This document shows positions 48,698-60,800 of a stretch of 64,000 nt of DNA, in pieces. The stretch's first letter is position 1, and the number at the start of each line of letters is the position of its first letter. Made by a program: the position numbers and the translations under genes. The DNA comes from Antedon mediterranea (taxonomy: Eukaryota; Echinodermata; Crinoidea; Comatulida; Antedonidae): positions 17,792,501-17,856,500 of the forward strand of contig NC_092672.1 of NCBI RefSeq assembly GCF_964355755.1, read 5' to 3'. The notes beneath the pieces were generated by a model. The model did not search any database, was not told the origin of the DNA, and saw nothing but the letters and a program-made list of their open reading frames with translations.

Positions 48698-50092
48698 TTT
48701 GTACTACAACATTGCATTCTTTAGTACTGTATTTTAAGTTGTAACAAGACAAATGCAGTACTGTACTGTTAAAATTACAACCAAACATATATAATATACT
48801 GTATCAGTTTGGTATTACAGGTTTTTTTGTGTGTGTGTTGCACTAAACAAACTGCACATTACATTAAAACAAATTATTGTATTATATATAGATAAATTGA
48901 TTTATTTTTTCTTGAGGGATTATAATTTCGAGATATAGTCTTGAAAAATATAATTCGAGGGTGGATCTCAAATATAATATCCCACTGAAAGTAAATATCT
49001 AAATCGATCAATAAAGTAATTTCTGGTCACTGTCGTACAAATATTTTTGTTAAATTAAATACGTCTAAACATACTTGAAATACAAAACAAAAAGACTGGG
49101 GTCAAAGTTCAATACAGCCATTTCTGGTCACATTTTGTTTTATTAAAACAAAGAATACTGTACATGTTAGTTATTAGATAGAACAGTTAGTTATTAGTTA
49201 CGATATTCCATTCATAGTTTTTGAAAAGTCATGTGGTACATACTGGCCATATTCTATGTGGAGTAAAGAGTTGAATCCTTTGTTATAAAAAATATATACT
49301 GTGCACAAGGCCTTTTACTATCTAATTTAACTTTTAAAAAATCCATTTGTTTAAATGCTTTTGTTCGAATAAAAAGGAAATGTGCGTTTCATTTTTTATG
49401 TATATACATGTATGCTTGCTGACTGCCAGCGATCTAAACAATAGGTACGAATCATTCGTGCCCCAGCTCGCTGTATGGGTACGATACACCAAAGTGCGTT
49501 TATTTTTTTAAAAGTGAAAATAGGCAATTCATTTCGCAACTCTTAGAAATTTACAGACAGCAGGGGGGGGGGGGGATGCGGAGGATAAATATTGGTCAGA
49601 TGTTTTTGACGTAACCGACGTAATTTGTACTTTTACTAAGAATACATAATTACTACTTGCGTAATGGGGGACTCGAACAACCTCCAGATCACTAGCCTGG
49701 CGTTCACTAGGATAATTAAGTTATGCACTCAGTTATTTTCAAATATTGTTTTCAATTGACACTTGAACCTCTATAAACATGATGTTATGTGTGACGATAA
49801 TCAGGTGTCGCATTCAAATGAATCAAGTCGCCAGTGGTCAAGTGGACGAATCAGAAGGGAGCGTTGTGATGCACGGTATTTTGGAAAGCTGTGTTGGGTG
49901 TGTGAGGCAAGGGAAGGACTGAGAGACGGTACAAGTTGGAGATGGTAGGCTTTCTGGATAAGAGATAAGACAGTGGATATGGGACTTGCAGTGAACTGTG
50001 TTCGAGACTGGAAGCGAGGCAGGACGCAAGGACAATAAGAATGGAAAAGTTTTGATTGAATGTACGGATGCCTAAAAAAACCAACCACTCAG
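48698..50092. other. Intergenic region downstream of UTP3
   Basis: AT-rich 3' flank with AATAAA at 49010-49015 as a candidate poly(A) signal, a 13-G run at 49563-49575, and a SINE piece at 49.66-49.73 kb. No gene seen. Confidence 0.5.
49655..49735 (-). mobile_element. tRNA-derived SINE fragment
   Basis: The minus strand reads GTGAACGCCAGGCTAGTGAT, CTGGAGGTTGTTCGAGTCCC, with a good B-box (GGTTGTTCGAGTCC). It resembles the 28.2-kb fragments. Confidence 0.5.
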
Positions 50093-50587
50093 TATCATAT
50101 ATGTTTGTATCATATATGTTTGTATCATATATGTTTGTATCATATATGTTTGTATCATATATGTTTGTATCATATATGTTTGTATCATATATGTTTGTAT
50201 CATATATGTTTGTATCATCTATGTTTGTATCATATATGTTTGTATCATCTATGTTTGTATCATCTATGTTTGTATCATCTATGTTTGTATCATCTATGTT
50301 TGTATCATCTATGTTTGTATCATCTATGTTTGTATCATCTATGTTTGTATCATCTATGTTTGTATCATCTATGTTTGTATCATCTATGTTTGTATCATCT
50401 ATGTTTGTATCATCTATGTTTGTATCATCTATGTTTGTATCATATATGTTTGTATCATCTATGTTTGTATCATCTATGTTTGTATCATATATGTTTGTAT
50501 CATATATGTTTGTATCATCTATGTTTGTATCATCTATGTTTGTATCATCTATGTTTGTATCATCTATGTTTGTATCATATATGTTTG
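50093..50587 (+). repeat. 15-bp minisatellite, 33 units
   Basis: Unit TATCATNTATGTTTG with N = A or C and otherwise no change. In order, N is A x8, C, A, C x13, A, C, C, A, A, C x4, A. Because 15 is a multiple of three, several frames stay open on both strands (pentapeptide repeats YMFVS, YHICL, NIDDT). These are artefacts of the array, not genes. It lies between the convergent UTP3 and DDI genes. Confidence 0.98.
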
Positions 50588-50639
50588 TATCATCATAATG
50601 TTGTAATGCACCGTGCAAGGAAATTAAATGTATAGTACT

Positions 50640-51703
50640 CAAACCTCGTTGTTGTTATTTAGGTATTTCGGCCAAAAGTGGTCGTAACAATGTTAATTGA
50701 AGATTTCTGATTTGGCTAAAAGTAATAAATGCCAGAGTGAGATTTGATGGTAATTATAACACATATTAGGAGGTTATCTTGCAGATTTCTTTTGACTGGT
50801 TTTCATGTATATAATAAAAGAATGCAATTAATTTGAATGTAAAGAAAAAAATCTGTATTTAAATAGTGCTCTTTTCCAGAAGGAAAACAGTTGGGTTGGT
50901 GGTCTTGTTGACATTACTCAAGATTAGGGAATCGAACTGGATATCCAATCAAACTCGCTCTTCAACACAAAACACACAAATCCTTCACTACAAAATCAAC
51001 ACTTTTTTAAACATTGTCTCGTACATAATTTCAAAAGAATGTTGCATTAAATTGTATTACTATTTTTATGTACTTTATTCGAAAACAATAAATAATTTTA
51101 AAATAATATATTAATGTAATCATGCCTATTGCATATCATTCAAGCAATTATGATGCAGTTTGTTTCTAGGGATTAATTAACTTATGGGTAGTACAAATAT
51201 GTGATTGATAAGTAAACTATATACGAAATATATATTTTTTCTTATTATATTGAAAACATGCACACAAACTATAAAAGCCAGGGGAATTTTAAACAAGGTA
51301 TTCATTTACCAGTTTTCATCAAAAATCCTTTTTATTTTTCAATATGTAAAATATTGACATAAATTGATATACACACATTGTGCTCATTCAAACAAGTACA
51401 ATAATATATTAATTTGAGCATAATTTGTCATTAAAACATAAGCTCATAATGTTGATGATTATTGACGCATTTCAATTCAGTAAACTATCCGGTTGATGCA
51501 TGCAAGTCTCACAAAACTATTTTATACTATTTTGAATATAACATGCATGAATAAAAATGAGATTCACTTTGGTCCACAAAAATATACTAATAAATTGTAC
51601 AATATGAATTATGTTCATATAAAATTATATAATTATAGAAGCAGGATAGAAAATATGTTTGTGCACTTCCCAAATAGCTCCTCTGTAAAAAAATGCATTT
51701 TGA
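50640..51703. other. Intergenic region and DDI 3' UTR
   Basis: AT-rich sequence. A minus-strand AATAAA at 51331-51336 would give DDI a 3' UTR of about 370 nt. No gene seen. Confidence 0.45.
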
Positions 51704-51870
51704 TTATTGTCCAGGTGCCTTAAGTGATTTGGCCAACAATGCTGTGATTGCTAACGATACATCACCACCATTGTTTTGTAATTCTACAATAGCATCCTCT
51801 CTGGAAAACCCAGCATCTGTTATTTTCTTAATGTCACTATCAGAAAATGTTGCTCTTGATGCGTCTGAAC
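51704..51870 (-). CDS. DDI2: DDI terminal exon: second UBA domain
   Basis: Acceptor ATAATTACAG; encodes [20 protein letters not shown] and [16 protein letters not shown], ending APGQ and TAA. It shares KIT..GFSRE.AI..L with the preceding UBA exon, which suggests exon duplication. The 6.6-kb intron between them carries several insertions. Confidence 0.93.
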
Positions 51871-54800
51871 CTGTAATTATATGAAAGAAAAATATATTTT
51901 GAAGAATGAATATTCAAATTTGGTAAAGCAAGAAAAAATATATTGAGGTCCAGAAAATTTGACTTCAGCAATTGGTTTAGGATGGTCAAACAATCATTTT
52001 TGGCATGGTGACACATTTTGAAAATGCGTCGAAAGGTCAAAGGTCAGGTTGAAAGACCAAACACCAATAGGTCCTTAAATCTTGATAACCACTGGTCACA
52101 GCAAGGTAATTTTGGTCTGAAATTGATCAGAAGGTATAGATTTATATTCAGTCTAATGGGATGCCATTTCTGAACTTTGACCCACAACCCAGGGCATTAA
52201 TTTTGTCTTAAATCTAAGACGAACAACACCCTGCCTTAAGATGAAAAATTTCGTCTTATCTCATTTCTGCAACAGAAACATTCTTTTTTGACAACGCGAG
52301 CGCGCTAGGCCGGAACATTGAACATTCGGAAAGGCTACGCTAGTGCGTTTTACGCTGTACTACGGACGCTAAAATAATGATATCGATCTTCACAAAGATG
52401 GCCTAGAAATTGGACGAGCAAAACAAATATTTTCGGGATAGGTACGACCCAATTGACTAGCTTTTAGAAAACTGTATCGCTTGCCAAGGGTCGCTGTCAT
52501 TGATAAAAATAAATAAATGTTGATTTGATTTAAGTTTAGAGTGAATGATTTTCGTATGTATTTCCGACTGTTGTGCTCTTTCTCTATTTCAAGTAATAAA
52601 AACAATAGTAGCCAGAATGCGCCCTCTCTTGTTGGGAGTGAAAATACGGAGATAAAATGTTATAGCGCCGCCATCGCTAAGAGAAAAAAGCTAATACGCA
52701 TGCGTAAGCAAGAATTTTTCGTCTTAAGACATAATTTGCTGCCCTCTAGAGTTTAATTTTGCGCATGTGCAAAGTAAAATGACCTAAGACAATTTTTCTG
52801 CTAAGACGGTTTGATAAATAAGATTAAGTTATTTGCTTAAGCACTTCTTAAATATTTCAGCTTAAGCAAAAATATAAGCAAATATTGATAAATGCCAACC
52901 CAGGCCTACAAGATTTATTCATACGGCCAATGCCTTTTTTTATAGGAACTTGGGATATACGAAACTACTCACTACTTTATCTTGTAAGTTGCCCCTGAGT
53001 AGCAAAAAAAAATCCCTAGCCCTAAAAGATGTAATCATGTCACACAAGTTGACTGTTTCTTTTCCACTGAAAGTATTACTCATTGGAACATATGCTAGTA
53101 AATTTAAGTTAAGTTTTATTTTAAAGTTATATTATATAAGCATTATATTATGTATTACCATATTTAATATAGACATGCATAATCTGCAAGAAAAACGATG
53201 AAGAGTTACCGCGATTTAAGAAATACAAATCACAGCTAACCGTAGGCTTTCAGTGATACCTTTTTGAATGCTACACAAGACATCATTTCAGCAAAGACTC
53301 ATGATTTCATGTATTACCATACGGTCAAAAGATCGGTACACAAGGTCATCAATGAACCACAAACTACACCACGAACACATATGCATTCTATATCTGACTT
53401 GCCTCACTTAAATTTTATGGATGTTTTAGAACAGAGCTGCATATTTTACATGCACATAAAATGAAACAAATAAAATATTCAGGCAATAGTTTTGAAAAAC
53501 TCCATAAAGTAGAAACGATGGAAAGTACAAAACAGTCAGCGTTTACTATCTTTAGGTTCAGAAGATTTAGTAGCATTGAAGCACACTACCATAATACATG
53601 CAAGATTAAATTTCTTTATGATGCCAATGAAGCTGTAGAATCTAGTTTTGAGGTTGGCATATCTAACAGAAAAACACACAAAGAAGCATATCAAGCATTG
53701 GTGAGGTACGTTGAAAATGAAATAATTTTTAAATGTATACCAAAATATGCCTGTTAAATCATGGATTATTATATATTAAATATTATATGGCGGTCGGAGG
53801 TTCCGACGATGATATGCTTGTCGGACATTTGTTACTAAATTAAAGACCACATCAATGTAGCAAAAATAATGGGTATACCTAGACAAAATTAGAAAAGAAT
53901 TTATTTTTGTGGTACCCATCAGAACAACAATTTCACAAATCACACCTCGGTCACACCTTAGGAACATATGCAAATTAAGGGTAAAATCTGGGTACCCATC
54001 CAACCGTTAGTTGTAGAGAGTTAATTTTTTTTTTTTTTTTCTAAATTCTTCTTATGGAAGTTTTTGTCAAAAATGACTGGAAGTTCTGTATTTGACCTTT
54101 GACCTTATTTTCAAAGGATTTATGTAATTTTTACAAGATTTACGTATCTCCATAACTACTCGGGTAGAAACTTCATTTTAGTCTATACAGTACTTTCACA
54201 TATGATGAGGGAATGGAATTCTACTAATCACACGGCAGCTATTTCGTAAAGGTCTGTCATTTTGCTGCTTCGAACATAAAGAAGTTGTTTAAATGCAACA
54301 AAAGCTGCAGAAGGTGTTCGTAATGATGTTGGATACTTGTTATCAACGACAATTACAGATTAGCATTATGTACATTCACTTCAAGTATTTTGTAGGTGTT
54401 TTAGCGATTTTTTTGTTGACAAAATTACAACAATTAAAAATAATATTGTCACAAATAATTTTGATTCTGATTTTTCATCATGGACATCTCCATTTCTGTG
54501 TTTTTATCATCTGAGATACACCAGCTTATCAAGTAAGTCATGCAGTCTTGATCCAGCCCCCACCTGGCTTGTTAAGGAGAATGCTGAAGCTCTTCTTCCA
54601 TCTCTCACCAGCATTGTCAGATTTTCGATCTCTGGAAACTGGAGTTCTTCAAGGGTCTTGCATTGGCTCTTATACTCTTTTTTTACCATACCTATTGGTG
54701 ACATAATTTGCAAGCACTGTTTCTTGTATCATCGCAGATGATACTCAGTTATACTTAAGTTTTAATCTAAGGACTCATGTGAACCTGGTAGATCTCTTGG

Positions 54801-57800
54801 CATCCTTGAAAGTTGTTTGATTCGTATTCGTAGATATATTGATATACCCACTTGTGAAAATGCTGTACGTTTTGTTTGTCTTGGCACGACTTGACTATTA
54901 TAATTCTTTATTTCTTGGCACATCTAGCAAAGAAATCAAACATTTTTAAGTTTTGCAAAATAGGGCAGCCAAGCTAGTTTTTAACTTGAGAAAGTTTGAT
55001 CATATGTCTAATTTATTTAAAGAACTTCACTGGCTTAAAATTGAACAGCATATAATCTACAAAATATCCACTCCTGTTTACTAATCAGTTTCTGGGTCTG
55101 TGCCAATTTATCTGCAGGATTTAATCTCAACTCATGTCCCAACACGAAAGGGTCTTTGCTCTGAAACTGACCCTCTTGTTTTATCTAATTCAAAAACACA
55201 CCTTAAATCTTACCCCAAGGGTTTTTTTGCACAAGCGTCACTAGTTTGGAACCAGCTTCCACTCCATATCCGTCAATGTAAATCTCTTAGGCAATTGAAG
55301 TCACTTCTAAAATCTCACCTTTTCAATAATTCTTATTGGTCTTTTAGCTCTGTGAGACATCAGTAAAAAGCGCTTTTTAAAAATTTATTATTATTACTAA
55401 GTTTTCCGATCACTGAAATACCATTGCACATTCCGAAAAAAAAACAGAGAAGGCAATCCTTGTGAAGATTTTAGAAACAAGACAATCTGTTTCTCATAAG
55501 AAAAATACTCGAAATATACTTGTCCGAATGAAGTTTTACCTCGTCATAATGTGTCTACATATAGGAAAATCTTTGCAGATATCATGATTAAGATATGTTC
55601 AGGCAGTGGAAATTCTGTTCACCTGTTGTTGGACAAATATATAGAACCATCTATCAAAGATGTCGAAAAGGTGTGCAGAGCAGCACATAGACTTGCCCCA
55701 AGTCTGTAGTTATTTTGAGGCTTCTCGATGTTTGTCTGAAATACAGACGCGTATAGAAATTGATTTGCAAACCGCAAACATCAGATAAGAATGACGTAGG
55801 TATTACTTACTTACTTAAGGCGACCTCGGCCGGACTGCTATGATGGCTCTCCAGGTGATTCTATCTGTCATGGTTGTTGAAAGCTCTTCTGCTTTAAGTC
55901 CAGTGTCCTTAATTATTGTGTCTAGGTCTAGATAGGAGGTTTTAGGACGCCCTGGATTCTAATGTCCATTACATGTTGTGGTCTCCATGATTTCCTCTCA
56001 GCTTCGGAAACAGTGCCCAGCAAATCTCAATCATCTCTCTTTGATTTTCTCTGAGATGGGAGGGAGATTACCATATAGCTCTTTGTTGGTCAACCTTTCT
56101 TTCCAGCTGATATTGAAAGCAGATCTCAGCATCCTGGTGTAGCAACCATCAAGTGATTTTCTGATTTGTTTGGTAATTGTCGAGGTTTCTGACATGTTTG
56201 ATTGAAATTTATATTTATACTGGGTAACCTCTTCAGTCAAAGACCCAGAGGGCCCAGTTGTTGATCAGTGGCTGTGATGTACTAATACACCGGGGTAACC
56301 CCCTACTCGTCTCGAAAGATGTACTAGGTTCTTTAAAGTGCACACGAGCTAGATGTGTACACTGGACCTACGGTTTATAGTCCTTATCCGAGAAGACTCG
56401 TTCTACCACCAGAACCATGGAGTGAGTGAGCCTCGAACCCCTGCCGATGTTATGGCTACGTAATTACGGTTCCACTGTCTTAACCGCTCGGCCACTCACT
56501 CACTCTTTCTGCTTCATAAAGGACTACACTTTCAACTGTAGCTTGGAACAAGCGTTGTTTGATCTTCCTTGGGAGATTTGACTTCCATATTTTGGAAAGG
56601 GCATTGGAGGATTTCCAGGCAAGTGCCTTGCGTACCCGAGATATTTAAAGTCGGTCACAGATTTGAGTTTACTGTCGTCAATGGTGAATAATTCAGCATT
56701 CTGGTCGTGGTTGAAGAGAATGCACTTTGTTTTGCTAGCATTCATGGGTAGCCCAACTTGAAGAGCAGCTTCCTCGACTTCGATCAGGAATTTCTGTGCT
56801 TGGTCTATAGTGTTTGAGTGAAGTCCAATATCATCCGCAAAGTCAAGGTCTGTTACTACCTTTGGCCCAATTTGCCGAGGTTTGATAGTAAAACCCAGTT
56901 CTTCCTTCCTACCACAGGTGGCTGTCCTGAGGCAGTAGTCCAGGGTTATTATAAATAAATACGGAGCAAGAGTATCTCCCTGTAGTACACCAGCAAGGAT
57001 TTCAAAAAGCTTCGACTCGCCACCAGGGTATTGACATTGGCTTGTGTGTAGGTATCTTCAATGGCATCAATCATGATTTTTGGGATTCCATAGGCTGTGA
57101 GTATTTTCAGCATCTTTCCTCTGTGTATGGTATCGAATGCCTTTTTGAAGTCTATGTAGGTAATAACAGCACTGAAATTATTGGATCCGTCAAAAGGCTA
57201 GAATATGTGATACAGACCCTCCCTGAATCCATTTTGATTTTTCCTCAGTAGATTGTCAATGTGTGGTCTAAGCCTGTTCAAGATCATTCTGTGTCATTTA
57301 TTCTTGTCTTTGCAACAAGAGAATTTAGACAGATGCCTCTATAGTTGCCAGTCTGACTTAGGTCTCCTGATTTTGATACAGAGATTAGATTTAGCACAGA
57401 CCACTGGTCAGGTTTCTGTCTCTCTATTAATGCCCTATTGCAAAACTCAAGAATGATGTCAGCCATGTCACATTTGGTAAGCAGTTCTGGGGGGATGTAG
57501 TCATCTCCAAAGCTTTTTCCATTCTTATGGACTTTTTGGTTTTCTGGTACTCCTCATTATCAAACTCATCACACCTTATTCGAAATTTCTTCATTTTCCT
57601 TTCTTACCATTGGTGGATTTCCTAACAGTTGCTTGAGGTGAGTGTACCAGTTCTCAATTTGTGGGAGAGTATGCAGAGATGACAGTACTTTCTGGATTCC
57701 CACTAAATGTTGCTTTGATAATTCTTGTACTTTCACAGGTTATGGAGGTCAGACTCTTCTTTGCAGATGGGCTCAACAGAATTCCTACTCCACCAACTGC

Positions 57801-60800
57801 AACTCCAGCTCTGTTTCTTGCAGCTGATGCTGTGATTAGTTGAAACCCTTCAATGAGATTTTCATACCTTAGCTGTTCATCTATATGCACTATCCTATGT
57901 TCCTGGATGCAAAGCACATCAATGTTGTACTTCTGTGCAAGAGTACACGTAGACGTAGGTTAACATGCCGTATTTAGCTATATGGGGCGGGTCGTATGTA
58001 AATATATAGATTTCAAATCAACCATTGATTGAACTTATGTCATTTTGGTTCCCAAAAGAGTACTTATGATCGAGTCGAGTAAGACTTTTGAAAGGAAATA
58101 TAAATTGTGACAGGTATGTGTGTTGCGGTTTAAGTTACAATAACAAGTCTAAGCCTAGCGGTCGTACTCATATGATATGAGCGAACTGGAAACTAAAACG
58201 CCAATATGGGCCTAGGTGTACATTAACCACCGGCATTACTACTGGGTGGGAATTAATGTAAACAATATGTTCCAGTTTTCCAAAACCATATAAAAAGTCA
58301 TCTGAAATCATATTTAGCATGTAAACAGTTTTATTTCAATGATAAATGTGAATTGGCTACAAAATTCTTCAACCTTTCTTCCTGCAGAGGAAAGAAACAT
58401 CATTGGTAAAAGTGACTATAAATGGGTGATATGACAGGAATTTTTGGTTGGAGAAATCTTGAACTTACCCTCATTGCTATATGTACTTGAAAGAAGTGCA
58501 TTTATTGCTTTTTCAATATCGCCATCATGGTTGGTTAATTGTTCTATCGCTTGTTCGCGAGAAAATCCAAGGTGTGTTATTTTGCTAATGTCCTGAGATG
58601 AAAAGCCTGATGAAGTAGATGCATCTACAAATGAAGACAACATTATTTAAGCATTTTAGTTACAGGGTTAGGGCAAGGTAGTATATTAGTGTCAGCCATA
58701 GTGCATCCAGAATGTACCTCTGCACTTATTTTGCAAATATATCATTAGAACATCAATGATGCAATATCCCACTGTATTGAAAATATACGTTTAGAATGCA
58801 TAAAGTGTCCCTTGCTATTCAGTAAAAAGCATTTCAATCACTTGCCATAAAATCAGGAGATTCCCCATCACACAGTTGTACAAGACAACGGAAAACCTCT
58901 AATTATGCATACAGTAAAATTACATAGTAAAGTGTCATTAAAATGGTTGGTTGTTGCAAATTTACCCATTGCATCATTGGCAAGAGCTTTAGCAAGGTCC
59001 ATGTCTTCAGTTAGTGCATCATCTGATGAAGGTGCACGATTGAGCTTAGCACACGCTGGAAGCTCAGCTTCTGATAAAAATGGCGTCTCTGTTCCAGTAG
59101 TTCCTATCCTAAGAACATTCCTTTCAAGATCTATGCTACACTGTTGGAATTAGAACATTTCAAAAACATGATAAGCTAGAGGGTACTCCGAGAGTACAAA
59201 CCTGGTGGTGGTGCAGTTTGTTCAATGTTAGAGTTCGAGGAGAAAGGTTATTGTTGGTTCATCCAGGTATTGCCATGCACAAAATAGAACACCATAAATT
59301 TTGGGACGATTTTGTTTTCAAGTACATTTCGGTTGAATTTCCATAATGTTCAATTAGGCGCCTTTGGCTCTAGCTTATGAATATGGGGTACATAATGAGA
59401 ACGGTTGATTGTCAAAAATGATGGTACATACAAACTATACTCAACTTTAAAGGACAACTTGACCGAGGACTATATTTTAACAACGTATTAGGGATGTACC
59501 TATGATTTCAGAACAAACGTGAGATTAAGGATATCACCGCCGCCGTCAATAGTGCATCGCAAAATCTACTTTAAAATGAGTTTTCACTGTTGTTAAAATA
59601 CAAGAGATAGGTACCGTCACTTCAATTCTCACAAAGCGCAAACTTTTCTAGTAAACACACTTTTAAAATAAATCGTGAAAAATATAAATGTTGAATTTTG
59701 TTCTTGTTTCTTTTGCCTATCTGGATATTAAAGTGTTTCTTCAAATTACCAGACTAAACATTTTGGCCAATTTAAGCCTAATACAGGTCAAATTAGCAAT
59801 TGAAGTGACGGTACCTATCTCTTGTATTAACAACAGCGGAAACTTATTAAGTAGATTTTGCGATGCACCATTGATGTCACAGCAATTGACGGCGACGGCT
59901 GTCCGATGAGCGCATGCGGCAATATCCTTAATCTCTCGATTGTTCTGAAATCATATGTACATCCCTAATACGTTGTTAAAATATGGTCCTCGGTCAAGTT
60001 GTCCTTTAACTTGTGTTGTCTTACCTGATGTCTTTTGAGCATGTCCAAACCAAGAAGCATATCCATTGGTTGTTCTTCAAGAATGGAAAAGGATGATTGG
60101 AGAAAATCTGGACCTATTTGTATTTGACCTTATAAAGAGGCAAATGAATTAAAGTTTTACCAGTCAAATCAGTATTACTTAAATAATTGATTTTTTATAT
60201 AGCTTTTTGCATATTTAATCACTATTGATGTCCAGCCATTTTTTCCTGTCAAGAGAATTTGACTTCAGAAATTGGTTTAGGGTGGTCAAACATCATTTTT
60301 GGCTTGGTTACACATTTTGAAAATGACCGGAAATGCCATTTCTGACGTTTGACCCACAACCCAGGGCATGTATGTGTCTCTGTAACTATTAGTCGTAGAC
60401 ACTTGAATGTGGTCTTAAATTTTTTTTAATCACATTTTGTTTGTTACACATTTTGAAAAATGAATTCATCACATCACATGATAAATTCAAACGCGTTGCC
60501 CACGATACACCATACGGTAGGCTACACCAGGCCCGTAAACTAGTTTTTATAGAGGGGTTAGAATTTGGAAGCCTTTGATAGACCAACGAATTACGATTAA
60601 TTTGTATGTGTTATTCAAATTTCAAATACACCGGTGAATGATGGTTTCGTTTTTCTGACCAAGCATCCCAATTTTTTTTCGCCCAACAGCAAAAAATTGA
60701 TTTGTATTGATATAAGGAAACAAAAAAACAGTGTTGGCATAGTTTGCGTTTCAATTTATCATGTGATACCTGAAAACAAAGGCTTCACTTTTTCATAACT

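Larger units (their letters stand above)
55688..58290. mobile_element. Second copy of the 946-bp element, split by an RTE LINE
   Basis: Starts TAGACTTGCCCCAAGTCTG, follows 8697 onward to GAATGACGTAGGT, then resumes at 57961 (TAACATGCCGTATTTAGC) up to CTGGGTGGGAATTAAT at about 58263. Its right terminus is not found, so it is truncated. Confidence 0.8.

Noticed and set aside
50093-50587. CRISPR-like array
   Set aside because: Units are contiguous with no unique spacers, and the host is an animal.
50056-50642. Long open frames of 180-263 codons on both strands
   Set aside because: They are produced by the 15-bp minisatellite, which never meets a stop in these frames; pentapeptide repeats only.
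56428-56506. A functional tRNA-Ser/Leu gene
   Set aside because: A- and B-boxes are present, but the acceptor stem does not close, and a SINE body with a central motif follows, so it is a tRNA-derived SINE.
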